DNA from: Reyranella humidisoli | Lineage (GTDB): Bacteria; Pseudomonadota; Alphaproteobacteria; Reyranellales; Reyranellaceae | Assembly (NCBI RefSeq): GCF_019039055.1 | Contig: NZ_JAHOPB010000001.1 | Span: 3,735,987-3,799,986, forward strand | DNA length: 64,000 nt | Direction: 5' to 3' | Shown: positions 1 through 8,680 of the stretch, piece by piece | Layout of the letters: each line of letters begins with the position of its first letter | Numbering within the stretch: position 1 is the stretch's first letter | Program-made: the position numbers and the translations under genes | Notes under the pieces: generated by a model | Databases searched by the model: none | Told to the model about the DNA's origin: nothing | The model's input: only the letters and a program-made list of their open reading frames with translations

Positions 1-2
1 CG

Positions 3-746
3 GTGATGTCGGAGCAGGCTCTGGAGAGCTGGGGCTGGCGTCTGCCGTTCCTCTTGGGGCTTCTGGTCGGCATTGCAGGCATCGTGCTGCGTCGACACGT
101 CCACGAGGCACCGCGCAGTGCGCCCAAGGCCCGCTCGCCGCTGCTCGACACGGTGCGCAACCACGGCCCGCTGCTCGGCAAGATCGCGGCGCTCTCGGTG
201 TTCAACTCGGTCGGCTTCTACCTGATGTTCGTCTACATCGTGAGCTGGCTGCAGACGGCGGACGGTGTCGAGCCGGCGACGGCGCTGGGCATCAATTCCG
301 TCAGCATGATCGTGATGCTGCCGGTCATGGTCCTGATGGGCTGGCTCTCGGACCGCTACGGGCGGCGGCCGGTGATGCTGAGCGCGGCGGCGCTGGGCTT
401 CGTCGGCGCGCTGCCGTTCTTCTGGCTGATGCACCAGGGCCATCCGTCCCTGATCCTGCTGGGGCAACTCGGCTTCGTCCTGTCTGTTGGCGGCTTCATC
501 GGCGCCCAGCCGGCGCTGATGGTCGAGGCGGTGCCGGCCGAGATCCGCTGCACGGCGATTGCGCTGGGCTACAACGTGACCCTGGGCGTCCTGGGTGGCT
601 TTAGTCCGCTGGTCGCCACTTGGCTCGTTCACCGGACGGAGAACGATTTCAGCCCGGCCTTCATGATCATGGCGGCCGCCGCGGTCTCCTTCGCGGCGAT
701 CCTTCGGTTCGAGGAGACCTACAGAGTGGAGCTCCGGGCTGCGTAG
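3..746 (+). CDS. MFS transporter, MHS-type (5' end cut off)
   Basis: The window opens inside this gene, so only about 247 C-terminal residues are visible and the true start lies upstream. The piece begins with WGWRLPFLLGLL followed by LRRHVHE, the usual end of the N-terminal half in metabolite:H+ symporters (ProP/KgtP/CitA branch of the major facilitator superfamily). It then carries about six hydrophobic helices and the cytoplasmic loop signature GWLSDRYGRRPV near residue 114. It should sit in the inner membrane and import a small organic acid or zwitterion with protons. The substrate cannot be read from this fragment. It runs tail to tail with the next gene, 8 bases apart. Confidence 0.85.
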   Translation: MMSEQALESWGWRLPFLLGLLVGIAGIVLRRHVHEAPRSAPKARSPLLDTVRNHGPLLGKIAALSVFNSVGFYLMFVYIVSWLQTADGVEPATALGINSVSMIVMLPVMVLMGWLSDRYGRRPVMLSAAALGFVGALPFFWLMHQGHPSLILLGQLGFVLSVGGFIGAQPALMVEAVPAEIRCTAIALGYNVTLGVLGGFSPLVATWLVHRTENDFSPAFMIMAAAAVSFAAILRFEETYRVELRAA

Positions 747-754
747 GGACGAAG

Positions 755-1654
755 CTAACGAAGGACCATCCTGGTATCACCACGCAGGGGGGAGAAGCTT
801 CGGAGCAAACCGGCAACGGTAAACTCCGGCCGGCTGAAGGTCGATCGAACCGGACCGAGTTCGTCCGGCTTGTCGAGCACCGCTGACAACGCGTCGAGCA
901 CGGGTAATTCCCCCGTCGGCAACGTCTCGATCGGCGTTCTGTCGGCGAGGCCCCAATAGTCCCAGGGGAGCAGCTCTACCTTGTTGAGCGCAGCGAGATC
1001 CCGCATGAGGCTGCCGCGAATGAACCAGAGTCCCTGGATCCCGATGCTGGGAACACCGAATCGGTCGGGCGAGACCTTGCCTTCGCGGGCCAGTCGCCAA
1101 CCGTCGGCCGCGACCACGAACTCCTCGCGCGTCAGATCGAGGGCATTGGCCGTTACGCCAAGGCTCGACTTCACGACCGGATCGACGTTGGGGTCGACGA
1201 GTACCCAGCGATTCTCCGCCTCATTCCAGTATTCGCAGACGCAGTGGTCGCTGAACGAGTCGGGATTCTTCGAGAAATACGTCGCAAAGCCGAAGCGCAA
1301 TCGCGCCGGGACGCCCAGATGTCGAAGCAGCGAGCAGAGAAGCAGCGCATAGTCGCGGCAACTGCCGACGAAGCGAACGCCCGGTTCGCGTGGCTTGCGG
1401 AGAGGGCGAGGATCCTTCTCGATCAGCCTTCGATAAATGTCGGACGCGTAGCGGGTATCGACCTCGCCAAGACGCGCCTGTGCATCGAGATCCAGGCCGT
1501 AGAGCCCGACGAAATCCTTGTCGACGACGAGCCCCTGCACGATCGCGACAAGCGTCTCGATATCGGATGGAAGATCGGCATCGAGGGTCGTGCGCTGGCC
1601 GGGATCGGTCGTTGCACTCTGGACGCCATAGAAGGCAAGTCCGTCAGGTTGCAT
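755..1654 (-). CDS. Transglutaminase-like cysteine protease-fold protein
   Basis: A 299-residue protein with a transglutaminase-like core. The catalytic triad is visible: Cys99 in GSCRDYALLL, His137 in SDHCVCEYW and Asp154 in WVLVDPNVDP. The spacing fits the bacterial transglutaminase-like (papain-fold) superfamily, whose members act as peptidases, amidases or transamidases. No signal peptide or membrane segment is seen, so it is probably cytoplasmic. It stands alone on the minus strand between a tail-to-tail transporter and a TctC gene that ends 70 bases upstream of its start. The family is clear from the triad; the substrate is unknown. Confidence 0.75.
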   Translation of the reverse strand: MQPDGLAFYGVQSATTDPGQRTTLDADLPSDIETLVAIVQGLVVDKDFVGLYGLDLDAQARLGEVDTRYASDIYRRLIEKDPRPLRKPREPGVRFVGSCRDYALLLCSLLRHLGVPARLRFGFATYFSKNPDSFSDHCVCEYWNEAENRWVLVDPNVDPVVKSSLGVTANALDLTREEFVVAADGWRLAREGKVSPDRFGVPSIGIQGLWFIRGSLMRDLAALNKVELLPWDYWGLADRTPIETLPTGELPVLDALSAVLDKPDELGPVRSTFSRPEFTVAGLLRSFSPLRGDTRMVLR

Positions 1655-1724
1655 GGAAAAAGAGTAGCACGACGAGCACCGACGGCGCGCGGTGCCCGCT
1701 CGACACTTGTCGTGTCTCTTCGTC

Positions 1725-2702
1725 CTATTGCAGCTTGATGCCGGCCTCGACGATCAGCTTGCCCAGCAGCTCGCGCTGGCCGGCAATCCAGGTCTTGAAC
1801 TCGGCCGGCGTGTTGGCGACCAGGTCGGCGCCCGTCGGATCGAGCCGTTCCTTCACCTTGGGGTCCTTGATGGCCTCGGCCACCACGGCCTGCATGCGGT
1901 CGATCAGGGCGGGCGGCGTGCCGGTGACGGCGAACAGGCCGTTCCAGTCGTTCAGGTCGAAGCCCGGATAGCCGCTTTCGGCGATCGTCGGCACGTCGGG
2001 AAAGGCCGAGGACCGCTTGAGACTGGTGACGGCCAGTACGCGCGCGCGACCGGCTGCCACGGGCGGACGGATCGAGTTGGTGGTGATGATCACCGAATCG
2101 ACGGCGCCCGCGCCGATGTCGCGCGCGGCGTCGGCACCGCCGCGATAGGGGACGTGGATCAGCTTGATGCCGGCGCGGCGCTGCAGTTCCTCGCCGGCCA
2201 TGTGGGCCATGCCGGCGGCCGGCGGCGTGCCGTAGCTGATCGTTCCGGGCTTGGCCTTGGCTGCCGCGATGTATTCCTGGAAGGTTTTTGCCGGGAAGTC
2301 CTGCTTCACGGCGACGACCTGCGGAAAGCTCGCGAGCTGGGTGACGGGTACCCAGGTCTGCGCGTAGTCGAAGGGCAGGTCCTTCATCAGCAGGGTGTTC
2401 GTGATCTGGTTGGCCGCGTCGACCAGGAAGGTCTGGCCGTCGCGCGGGGCCTGCAGCACCGCATTGGCCGCCACGACGGCATTGCCGCCGGTACGGTTGT
2501 CGATGATCACCTGCTGGCCAATGATCTCGGCCACGCGCACGCCGATGTTGCGGGCCACAGTGTCGGCGGCGCCGCCGGCAGCGAAGGCCACGACCCAGCG
2601 CACGGGTCCCTTCGGCCAATCGCCCTGGGCAAAACCCTCGCGGGCGATGAAGGGCGCGGCCAGGGCCGCCCCCAGTATGGTCCTGCGGGCAATCCGGCTC
2701 AT
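1725..2702 (-). CDS. TctC/Bug-family periplasmic solute-binding protein
   Basis: A 325-residue extracytoplasmic receptor of the tripartite tricarboxylate transporter (TctC/Bug) family. It has an N-terminal export signal with a twin-arginine look (ARRTILGAALAAPFIA), then the family opening WPKGPVRWVVAFAAGG, the IIDNRTGGNAVVAA segment and the VPYRGGADAARD ligand-loop motif. Such proteins bind carboxylates in the periplasm. No TctA or TctB membrane partner is in the window, so it is an orphan receptor. Its ATG overlaps the stop of the hydroxyacid dehydrogenase gene (ATGA), so it is probably the last gene of the operon 6360-1725. A natural ligand would be an acid related to the operon's oxidoreductases; that is inference. 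Confidence 0.9.
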   Translation of the reverse strand: MSRIARRTILGAALAAPFIAREGFAQGDWPKGPVRWVVAFAAGGAADTVARNIGVRVAEIIGQQVIIDNRTGGNAVVAANAVLQAPRDGQTFLVDAANQITNTLLMKDLPFDYAQTWVPVTQLASFPQVVAVKQDFPAKTFQEYIAAAKAKPGTISYGTPPAAGMAHMAGEELQRRAGIKLIHVPYRGGADAARDIGAGAVDSVIITTNSIRPPVAAGRARVLAVTSLKRSSAFPDVPTIAESGYPGFDLNDWNGLFAVTGTPPALIDRMQAVVAEAIKDPKVKERLDPTGADLVANTPAEFKTWIAGQRELLGKLIVEAGIKLQ

Positions 2703-3670
2703 TTCTTCGACTCCAGCAGTTCAGGCACGACCCAGAGGGCGGGTTCGCCTCGGGCGACGCGCTGGACGTTGTCGAAGCCGTTGCGCAGGCGGGTGATGTT
2801 GCTCTCGAACGTCGGACCGGCGAGGTGCGCGGTCAGGATGACATTGTCGAGCTTCAGCAGGGGATTGTCCGGCGGGGTCGGCTCCTCGTCGAACACGTCG
2901 AGGCCGGCGCCGAACAGGTTGCCGGCGGAGAGCGCGGCGGTCATGGCCTTTTCGTCGATCACGGGGCCGCGCGAGGTGTTCACGATGATCGCCGACTTCT
3001 TCATGGCGGCGAGTTCGTCCTTGCCGATCATGTGCCGGGTCGAGCTGTTCAGCGGCACGTGCAGCGAGACGATGTCCGAGTGCTTCAGGATCTCGGGCAG
3101 CAGACGGAAGCGGACGCCGAGCGCGTCTTCCTCTTCCTCCTTGAGGCGGGCGATGTCGTAGTAGTGCACGGTCATGCCGAAGGCGAGCGCCAGCTTGGCG
3201 ACCTTCTTGCCGATCGTGCCGAGACCGATGATGCCCAGCACGCGGTTGCGCACCTCGTGGACTGTCGGCGGCGAATTGCCGTGCCAGCGGCCGGCGATGA
3301 CGTTGTTGTGCTGGGTGATCAGCCGGCGCGAGACCGACAGCATCAGCAGCATCGCATGCTCCGACACGGCGACCGAGTTGGCGCCGCCATTGGCGCACAG
3401 CGGCACGCCGCTCTTGCGGGCCGCCTCGAGGTCGGCGCGGTCGTAGCCCGCGCTCAGCATCTGGATGAGCTTGAGGTTCGGCGCATCCTTGAAGAGCTGT
3501 GGGGTCACGTATTGCTGGATGAAGCCCACGAAATAGTGGGTACCGGGCAGGGCGGCCTTCTGCTCCGGCGAATTGTGCAGCGCCTTGACGATCTCGTAGC
3601 CCTTGGGGGCCAGGTCGTCGACCATCGACAGCGTGTCCTTGGGTCCGACGACGAGTACGCGTTCAACCAT
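2699..3670 (-). CDS. D-2-hydroxyacid dehydrogenase family protein
   Basis: A 323-residue NAD(P)-dependent dehydrogenase of the D-isomer-specific 2-hydroxyacid family. The nucleotide-binding loop GLGTIGKKVAKLA lies at 149-161, and the catalytic Arg234 (NTSRGP), Glu263 (DVFDEEP) and His282 (TAHLAG) are all present. It reduces a 2-keto acid or oxidises a D-2-hydroxyacid in the cytoplasm. The start at 3670 (MVERVLVVG) is preferred because GAGGAG lies 7 bases before it; the alternative ATG at 3676 would leave only 1 base. It lies between the NHL gene (11 bases upstream) and the TctC gene (4-base overlap). Substrate unknown. Confidence 0.9.
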   Translation of the reverse strand: MVERVLVVGPKDTLSMVDDLAPKGYEIVKALHNSPEQKAALPGTHYFVGFIQQYVTPQLFKDAPNLKLIQMLSAGYDRADLEAARKSGVPLCANGGANSVAVSEHAMLLMLSVSRRLITQHNNVIAGRWHGNSPPTVHEVRNRVLGIIGLGTIGKKVAKLALAFGMTVHYYDIARLKEEEEDALGVRFRLLPEILKHSDIVSLHVPLNSSTRHMIGKDELAAMKKSAIIVNTSRGPVIDEKAMTAALSAGNLFGAGLDVFDEEPTPPDNPLLKLDNVILTAHLAGPTFESNITRLRNGFDNVQRVARGEPALWVVPELLESKK

Positions 3671-3681
3671 AACCATTCTCC

Positions 3682-4647
3682 TCAGACGACTTTCTCGAGT
3701 TTCTGCAACGAACGCAGGTATTTCGGCACCGGTGTGCCGGGGAAGGTGCTCGGCCAGTTGGTGTAGCTCACCTCGCCGACATAGATGTCGCCGCGCGAGT
3801 CGACCGCGAGGCCATGCGGCGACAGGAAACGGCCGGTCTCGTGACCGGGGCCGTCCTGTCCGCCGAGGCGGGCCAGGGTCTTGCCCTTGCTGTCGACGAT
3901 GGAGAGGCGCGGGCCGAGATTCGTGTGGTGCGTATTCACAGGCATGCCGGGCCCCAGCTCGCCGATGATGATGGTCGGGTTCTTCGCCCCGCCGCAGCAA
4001 TAGAGCGCGCAAGGCCGATGCATGTTGTTCCACTGGGCTTCGTACTTGCCGTTGCCGTCGAACACCTGCACGCGATGGTTCTCGCGATCTGCGACATAGA
4101 CCCAGCCGTCGGCGTCGGTAGCGATGTTGTGCGCGATGTTGAACTCGCCGGGATCGGTGCCGGTCGTGCCCCAGCACATCAGGTGCTTGCCGTCGGGCGA
4201 GTATTTGTGGACGCGGGAATTGCCATAGCCATCGGAGACGTAGATTTCGCCCTTGGGCGACAGCGCGGTGTGCGTGCAGCGGTTGAACGGCTTGCCGCTC
4301 AGGAAGGGCGCGGGCTGGTTGGGCACACCGATCGTCATCAGCACCTTGCCTTCGGTGCTGATCTTGCGGACCGTATGGTCGCCGTCGTCGGTGCAAAAGA
4401 GATTGTCGTCGCTGTCGATATGGATGCCGTGGGCGCGGCTGAACAGGCCTTCGCCCCACGAGCGCAGGAAATTGCCGTCCTTGTCGAACACCATCATCGG
4501 ATGTTCGCTGCGGTTGAAGACATAGACGCGATCCTTGCTGTCGCAGGCCACGGCCGCGACGTCACGGAACTCCCATCCGTCTGGCAGCTTCGCCCAGTTC
4601 TCGACGACCCGATAGCGATGCTCACCCGTACCCAGCACGACCGACAT
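3682..4647 (-). CDS. NHL-repeat six-bladed beta-propeller protein
   Basis: A 321-residue protein made almost wholly of NHL-type blades: repeated units such as AHGIHIDSDDNLFCTDDGD, VYVADRENHRVQVFD and SPHGLAVDSRGDIYVGE, each about 45 residues. The fold is that of peptidyl-alpha-hydroxyglycine alpha-amidating lyase and SMP-30-like propellers. No signal peptide is visible. In bacterial catabolic operons such proteins are commonly annotated as lyases or lactonases, but no catalytic residue can be assigned here. It is the second gene of the GMC/NHL/hydroxyacid dehydrogenase/TctC operon, 9 bases after the GMC gene, so it probably handles the product of that oxidation or has a binding role. Confidence 0.8.
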   Translation of the reverse strand: MSVVLGTGEHRYRVVENWAKLPDGWEFRDVAAVACDSKDRVYVFNRSEHPMMVFDKDGNFLRSWGEGLFSRAHGIHIDSDDNLFCTDDGDHTVRKISTEGKVLMTIGVPNQPAPFLSGKPFNRCTHTALSPKGEIYVSDGYGNSRVHKYSPDGKHLMCWGTTGTDPGEFNIAHNIATDADGWVYVADRENHRVQVFDGNGKYEAQWNNMHRPCALYCCGGAKNPTIIIGELGPGMPVNTHHTNLGPRLSIVDSKGKTLARLGGQDGPGHETGRFLSPHGLAVDSRGDIYVGEVSYTNWPSTFPGTPVPKYLRSLQKLEKVV

Positions 4648-4656
4648 GACTGCTCC

Positions 4657-6360
4657 TCAGTGACCGGCGAGCATGGCGTCCGAGATCTTCTCGGCCGACA
4701 TCAGCGTCGGGAAATTGGTGTTGGCACACGGTACGACGGGGAAGATCGAGGCGTCGACGACGCGCAGGCCCTGCACGCCACGCACCCGGCCCTGCGTATC
4801 GACCACCGCCATCGGATCGTCGTCACGGCCCATGCGGCAGGTACAGGAGGCATGCCAGACGCCGATCGCGGCCTTGCGCACGAAGGCCTCGAGCGCGTCG
4901 TCGTCGTTCAGAACCTGGTCGAAGGTGAAGCCCTCGACCACGTAATTCTCGATCATGTAGCGGCGCAGCGCCGCCGGGCCGTCGAGCATCGTGGCGATCA
5001 GCCGGGTCAGCCACTTGTTCTTGGTATTGACCACGCCGATCTGGCGCACCCTGTCGCTGTAGGAGGCTGGGAAGGGCACTTCGGTCACCGCCCGCAGCGC
5101 GTCGGTCATCTGAACGGCAGCCATCAGCTTGAAGCCGCTCATCAGCCGGTCGAGATCGCGCTTGTCGGACAGGAGGTTGAACTCGACGACCGGCTCGCTC
5201 CGCCAGTCGCGCGAGGCGAGCTTGACCTGGCCGGTCTCGGAATAGGTCTTGTTGATGAAGGTGAGCAGTGAGGCGAGCTGCTCGCCCATTGCATGCCAGG
5301 CCGACTTGCTGACCACGGCCACGAACATGTCGCCCTTGGGAATGCCCGGCAGGTTCGAGGAGTAGCGCAGGCCGACATGGATATGGCGCCGCGTGTGCTC
5401 GCGCAGCCGCGCGCCGCGCTTGATGAAGGAGGAGAGCGCGATCGACGGATGGTCCATCAGGCGCTGGCCGACGCCGGGCAGGGCGGAGACCACGGGAATG
5501 CCGAGTTCGGCGAGCTGGCCCACCGGACCGATGCCCGCCCGCATCAGGTGCGCCGGCGAATGGATGGCGCCGCTGGACAGGATGATCTCGCGGCCGCGGA
5601 ATTCCTGCTCCTTGCCGTCGACGCGGGCCATCACACCGACGCAGCGCGTGCCCTCGAACAGCAGCGAGGTGACCTGCGTGTCGGTCGAGATGGTGAGGTT
5701 CGCGCGCTTGCGCGTCTCGCTATCGAGATAGCCCATGGCCGCCGACACTCGGCGTTCCTCGGCATTGGAGTGGGTGACGGGAAAGTAGCCGTCGACGAAC
5801 TCGCCGTTCTGGTCGGGCAGGTACTTGAAGCCCTTGGCCTCGAAGGCCTTGCCGACCGCCTGGGCGTGGCCGGCCCACTTTTCACGGGGGATGCGGCGCA
5901 CGGGGATGCGGCCGTCCTTGCCGTGCAGCGGCCCGTCGAAGTCGAGGTCGCGCTCGACCTTCTTGAAATAGGGCAGTACGTCGTTCCAGCCCCAGCCGGT
6001 GGCGCCGCGGCTTTCCCACTCGGCGTAGTCGGTCGGCGCGCCCCGGTTGGCCATCTGGCCGTTGATCGAGGAACCGCCGCCCAGCACGCGCGCCTGTTCG
6101 TACTTGCGCAGTGGTGGCCGGGCCTCGTGCGGATTGTTGTGGCTGATGACCTGGGTATGAACCTTCAGTTCGGTCCAATGGAAACGCGGATCGAAGTAGG
6201 CTGTGCCGGAGTAGCTGTCGGCGATCTCCTTCGGCTCCTGGCCGGGCGGCGTGTCCTGGCCGGCCTCGCACAGCAGTACCTTGTTGGCGCTGCGGGCGGA
6301 CAGGCGATTGGCCATGACCGAGCCCGCCGACCCGCCGCCGACGATGATGTAGTCGTACAC
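4657..6360 (-). CDS. GMC-family FAD-dependent alcohol/choline dehydrogenase-like oxidoreductase
   Basis: A 567-residue flavoenzyme of the glucose-methanol-choline family. The ADP-binding motif VGGGSAGSVMANRLS is at the N-terminus, the second GMC signature SSGAIHSPAHLMRAG is in the middle, and the C-terminal active site holds HASCTCRMG (His about 503) and NTNFPTLM (Asn about 547), as in choline dehydrogenase-like enzymes. It oxidises a primary or secondary alcohol to an aldehyde or ketone. The GTG at 6360 places the FAD motif at the usual distance from the N-terminus; an upstream extension to 6501 would add nonhomologous sequence and run into the divergent gene. It heads a four-gene minus-strand operon. 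Confidence 0.9.
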   Translation of the reverse strand: MYDYIIVGGGSAGSVMANRLSARSANKVLLCEAGQDTPPGQEPKEIADSYSGTAYFDPRFHWTELKVHTQVISHNNPHEARPPLRKYEQARVLGGGSSINGQMANRGAPTDYAEWESRGATGWGWNDVLPYFKKVERDLDFDGPLHGKDGRIPVRRIPREKWAGHAQAVGKAFEAKGFKYLPDQNGEFVDGYFPVTHSNAEERRVSAAMGYLDSETRKRANLTISTDTQVTSLLFEGTRCVGVMARVDGKEQEFRGREIILSSGAIHSPAHLMRAGIGPVGQLAELGIPVVSALPGVGQRLMDHPSIALSSFIKRGARLREHTRRHIHVGLRYSSNLPGIPKGDMFVAVVSKSAWHAMGEQLASLLTFINKTYSETGQVKLASRDWRSEPVVEFNLLSDKRDLDRLMSGFKLMAAVQMTDALRAVTEVPFPASYSDRVRQIGVVNTKNKWLTRLIATMLDGPAALRRYMIENYVVEGFTFDQVLNDDDALEAFVRKAAIGVWHASCTCRMGRDDDPMAVVDTQGRVRGVQGLRVVDASIFPVVPCANTNFPTLMSAEKISDAMLAGH

Positions 6361-6479
6361 TTGGCGTTTCCCCGTTTGTTGCGGCCACGCTAGCACGGTT
6401 GGAGCCGTTTGTGGTTGTCCGCTTGCCGGGTTGTGCGAAGCCTGCAATCGTCGGGAAAAGCCAGCGAGGGAGGTTTCGT

Positions 6480-6890
6480 ATGCCGGACGTTGCAGCCGCA
6501 AACGACGATGTCGCCACGCCCGAACTGATGAAGGCCGTCTCAGCCGCCTTCAACAGCCGCGACGTCGATCGCATCGTTTCCCACTTCACCGACGACGCCA
6601 CCTTCTGGCTGGCGCGTGGGCCCGAACCGGTCGGCCGCACGCTCAGGGGCAAGGAGACGATCCGCAAGACGCTCGCCGAGCGCTTCAAGGTGATCCCCGA
6701 CATGCGTTGGGACCACAAGGAGTACATCTTCGCCGGCAACCGGGCGATCTCGGTCTGGACCGTCATCGGCAAGGGCGCCGACGGCGAGGAGCTGAACTAC
6801 CAGGGCTGCGACATCTATACGTTCCGCGGCGGCAAGATCTCCGCCAAGGACACCTACTGGAAGATCGTCGAGAACAAGGATCGCCTGTGA
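6480..6890 (+). CDS. NTF2/SnoaL-like small protein
   Basis: A 136-residue protein of the NTF2-like (SnoaL) cone-shaped fold. Typical features are the helix LMKAVSAAFNSRDVDRIVSH, the strand DDATFWLARGPEP, the RTLRGKETIRKTLAERF stretch and the final GGKISAKDTYWKIVENK. These proteins act as small hydrolases, isomerases or lyases, or merely bind ligands. ATG 6480 is chosen because GAGGGAGG lies just before it. The stop overlaps the start of the next gene (TGATG), so the two are probably co-translated. It is divergent from the GMC operon across about 120 bases that should hold both promoters. Confidence 0.8.
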   Translation: MPDVAAANDDVATPELMKAVSAAFNSRDVDRIVSHFTDDATFWLARGPEPVGRTLRGKETIRKTLAERFKVIPDMRWDHKEYIFAGNRAISVWTVIGKGADGEELNYQGCDIYTFRGGKISAKDTYWKIVENKDRL

Positions 6891-8608
6891 TGGCACACGA
6901 TATCGTCATCCGTGGCGGCACCGTCGTCGACGGCTCGGGCAGCAAGCGTTTCTCGGCCGATGTCGGCATCAAGGACGGCGTGATTGCCGAGGTCGGCCGG
7001 ATCACCGCGCCGGCTGCGCGCACGATCGATGCCGACGGGCTGATCGTCTCGCCGGGCTTCATCGACGGCCACACCCACATGGACGCGCAGGTCGCCTGGG
7101 ATCCGCTGGGAAGCTGCTCGTGCTGGCACGGCGTCACCTCGGTTGTGATGAGCAATTGCGGCTTCGCCCTGGCGCCCTGCAAGCCCGAGGACCGCGATCT
7201 CTATGCGCGCTGCCTCTCGGCGGTCGAGGACATCCCGACCGAAGCAATGGCGGCCGGCATCGACTGGACGTGGGAGACCTTCCCGGAATATCTCGCGACC
7301 GTGGAGCGCCTGCCCAAGGCGATCAACTACGGCATGTATATCGGCCACTCGGCGCTGCGCATGTATGCGATGGGCAGGCGGGCTTTCACCGAGAAGGCGA
7401 CCGAGGACGAGATGGTCCGAATGGCCGATCTCGTGAAGGAAGCGCTTCGTGCAGGGGCCATGGGCTTCTCGAGTTCGCGCGCGTCGACCCATGTGACGCC
7501 GGACAATACGCCCGTCGCCAGCCGCATCGCCGAATGGGAGGAGATCGATCGCATCGTGGCGGCGATGGCCGAGCTCGACGCCGGCATCTTCCAGGTCGGG
7601 CCCGACATCGCGAGCGGCGCGGCGCATCGTGCGTTCCTCGCGCGGCTGCGTGAGGTGGCGCTGGCCTACAAGCGTCCGATCATGTTCGGTGTGCTGGCCA
7701 CCAAGCAGGGGGACGATCCGACGGGCTGGGCCTATCAGACGCGCTACATCGACGAGACCGTGGCGGCCGGCGGCCGCATGTTCGGCCAGGGCACGACACG
7801 CTCGATCAACGCGATCTTCTCGTTGAAATCCTATCTGCCGTTCGACGTATTGCCGGCATGGCGCAAGGTCCGCGACTTGCCGCTCGACGAGCAGAAGCGG
7901 CGCCTGGCCGATCCGGAGGTACGCCGCGAGCTGGTGGCCGCCGAAGAGCGTATGAAGCCGCGCGACAACGTCTTCCAGGGCGGCGGGGCGGCAACGACCG
8001 ATCCCCGCAAGCCGGACTATTCCAATCTGTACGTCCTGAACGGCGTCGACTGGGATGATCCTACGGTCGAGCAGCTTTCGAAGGCGCGAGGCAAGCATCC
8101 GGTCGAGGTGATGATCGACCTCTCGTTGGCCAACGAGAACCAGGTTTATGTCCAGCCGCTGGTAAACGAGACGCCGGACGACGTCCTGGGCATCCTGAAG
8201 CATCCGCGAACTCTGGCGACCTTCTCGGACTCCGGCGCCCACGTGGCCCAGGAGATGGGCTCGTCACTGCAGACGCATCTTCTGAGTTACTGGGTGCGTA
8301 AACGAGGCGCCTTCACTCTGGAAGAAGCGGTCAAGAAGATCACGCACGACAATGCCGTTGCCTGGGATATGACCGATCGCGGTATGGTTCGGGAAGGATT
8401 CAGGGCCGATCTGAACCTGTTCGAGGAGGATCGGATCCGCCCGAGCCTGCCGACGGTCGAGCGCGACCTGCCCGGCGGGGCGAGGCGCCTCGTGCAGAAG
8501 GCCGAGGGCATCAGGGCCACCCTGGTCAACGGCGCCATGGCCTTCGAGAACGGCGAGGCGACGGGCGCTTATGCCGGCACCGTACTCAAGGGAAAAATCG
8601 GACGCTGA
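6890..8608 (+). CDS. D-aminoacylase-type amidohydrolase
   Basis: A 572-residue metal-dependent amidohydrolase of the N-acyl-D-amino-acid deacylase group. The opening IVIRGGTVVDGSG, the metal site HTHMD (His61, His63), the Cys90 of SNCGFALAPC (a metal ligand in D-aminoacylases), and the late SDSGAHV motif are all visible, followed by the FRADLNLFEEDRI tail strand. It hydrolyses an N-acyl amino acid, amide or imide in the cytoplasm. Translationally coupled to the NTF2-like gene by a 1-base overlap. The family is secure; the natural substrate is not, because this family is often over-annotated as dihydroorotase or D-aminoacylase. Confidence 0.85.
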   Translation: MAHDIVIRGGTVVDGSGSKRFSADVGIKDGVIAEVGRITAPAARTIDADGLIVSPGFIDGHTHMDAQVAWDPLGSCSCWHGVTSVVMSNCGFALAPCKPEDRDLYARCLSAVEDIPTEAMAAGIDWTWETFPEYLATVERLPKAINYGMYIGHSALRMYAMGRRAFTEKATEDEMVRMADLVKEALRAGAMGFSSSRASTHVTPDNTPVASRIAEWEEIDRIVAAMAELDAGIFQVGPDIASGAAHRAFLARLREVALAYKRPIMFGVLATKQGDDPTGWAYQTRYIDETVAAGGRMFGQGTTRSINAIFSLKSYLPFDVLPAWRKVRDLPLDEQKRRLADPEVRRELVAAEERMKPRDNVFQGGGAATTDPRKPDYSNLYVLNGVDWDDPTVEQLSKARGKHPVEVMIDLSLANENQVYVQPLVNETPDDVLGILKHPRTLATFSDSGAHVAQEMGSSLQTHLLSYWVRKRGAFTLEEAVKKITHDNAVAWDMTDRGMVREGFRADLNLFEEDRIRPSLPTVERDLPGGARRLVQKAEGIRATLVNGAMAFENGEATGAYAGTVLKGKIGR

Positions 8609-8680
8609 CGGGTACTTGCGGCTTCGACGGTTGCGGTCCAAGACACACGCCTCAACCTGTCGAGAAGACGGCTTTGCAGC

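Noticed and set aside
1423..2619. 398-residue minus-strand open frame
   Set aside because: Arg/Gly-rich shadow of the TctC and transglutaminase genes in another frame, with no domain and no ribosome site.
3671..4459. N-terminal extension of the hydroxyacid dehydrogenase frame
   Set aside because: The extension lies antisense-frame within the NHL gene and has no homology; the ribosome site and family start support 3670.
3814..5271. 485-residue plus-strand frame opposite the NHL and GMC genes
   Set aside because: Low-complexity His/Asp/Val-rich translation typical of the antisense frame in GC-rich genes.
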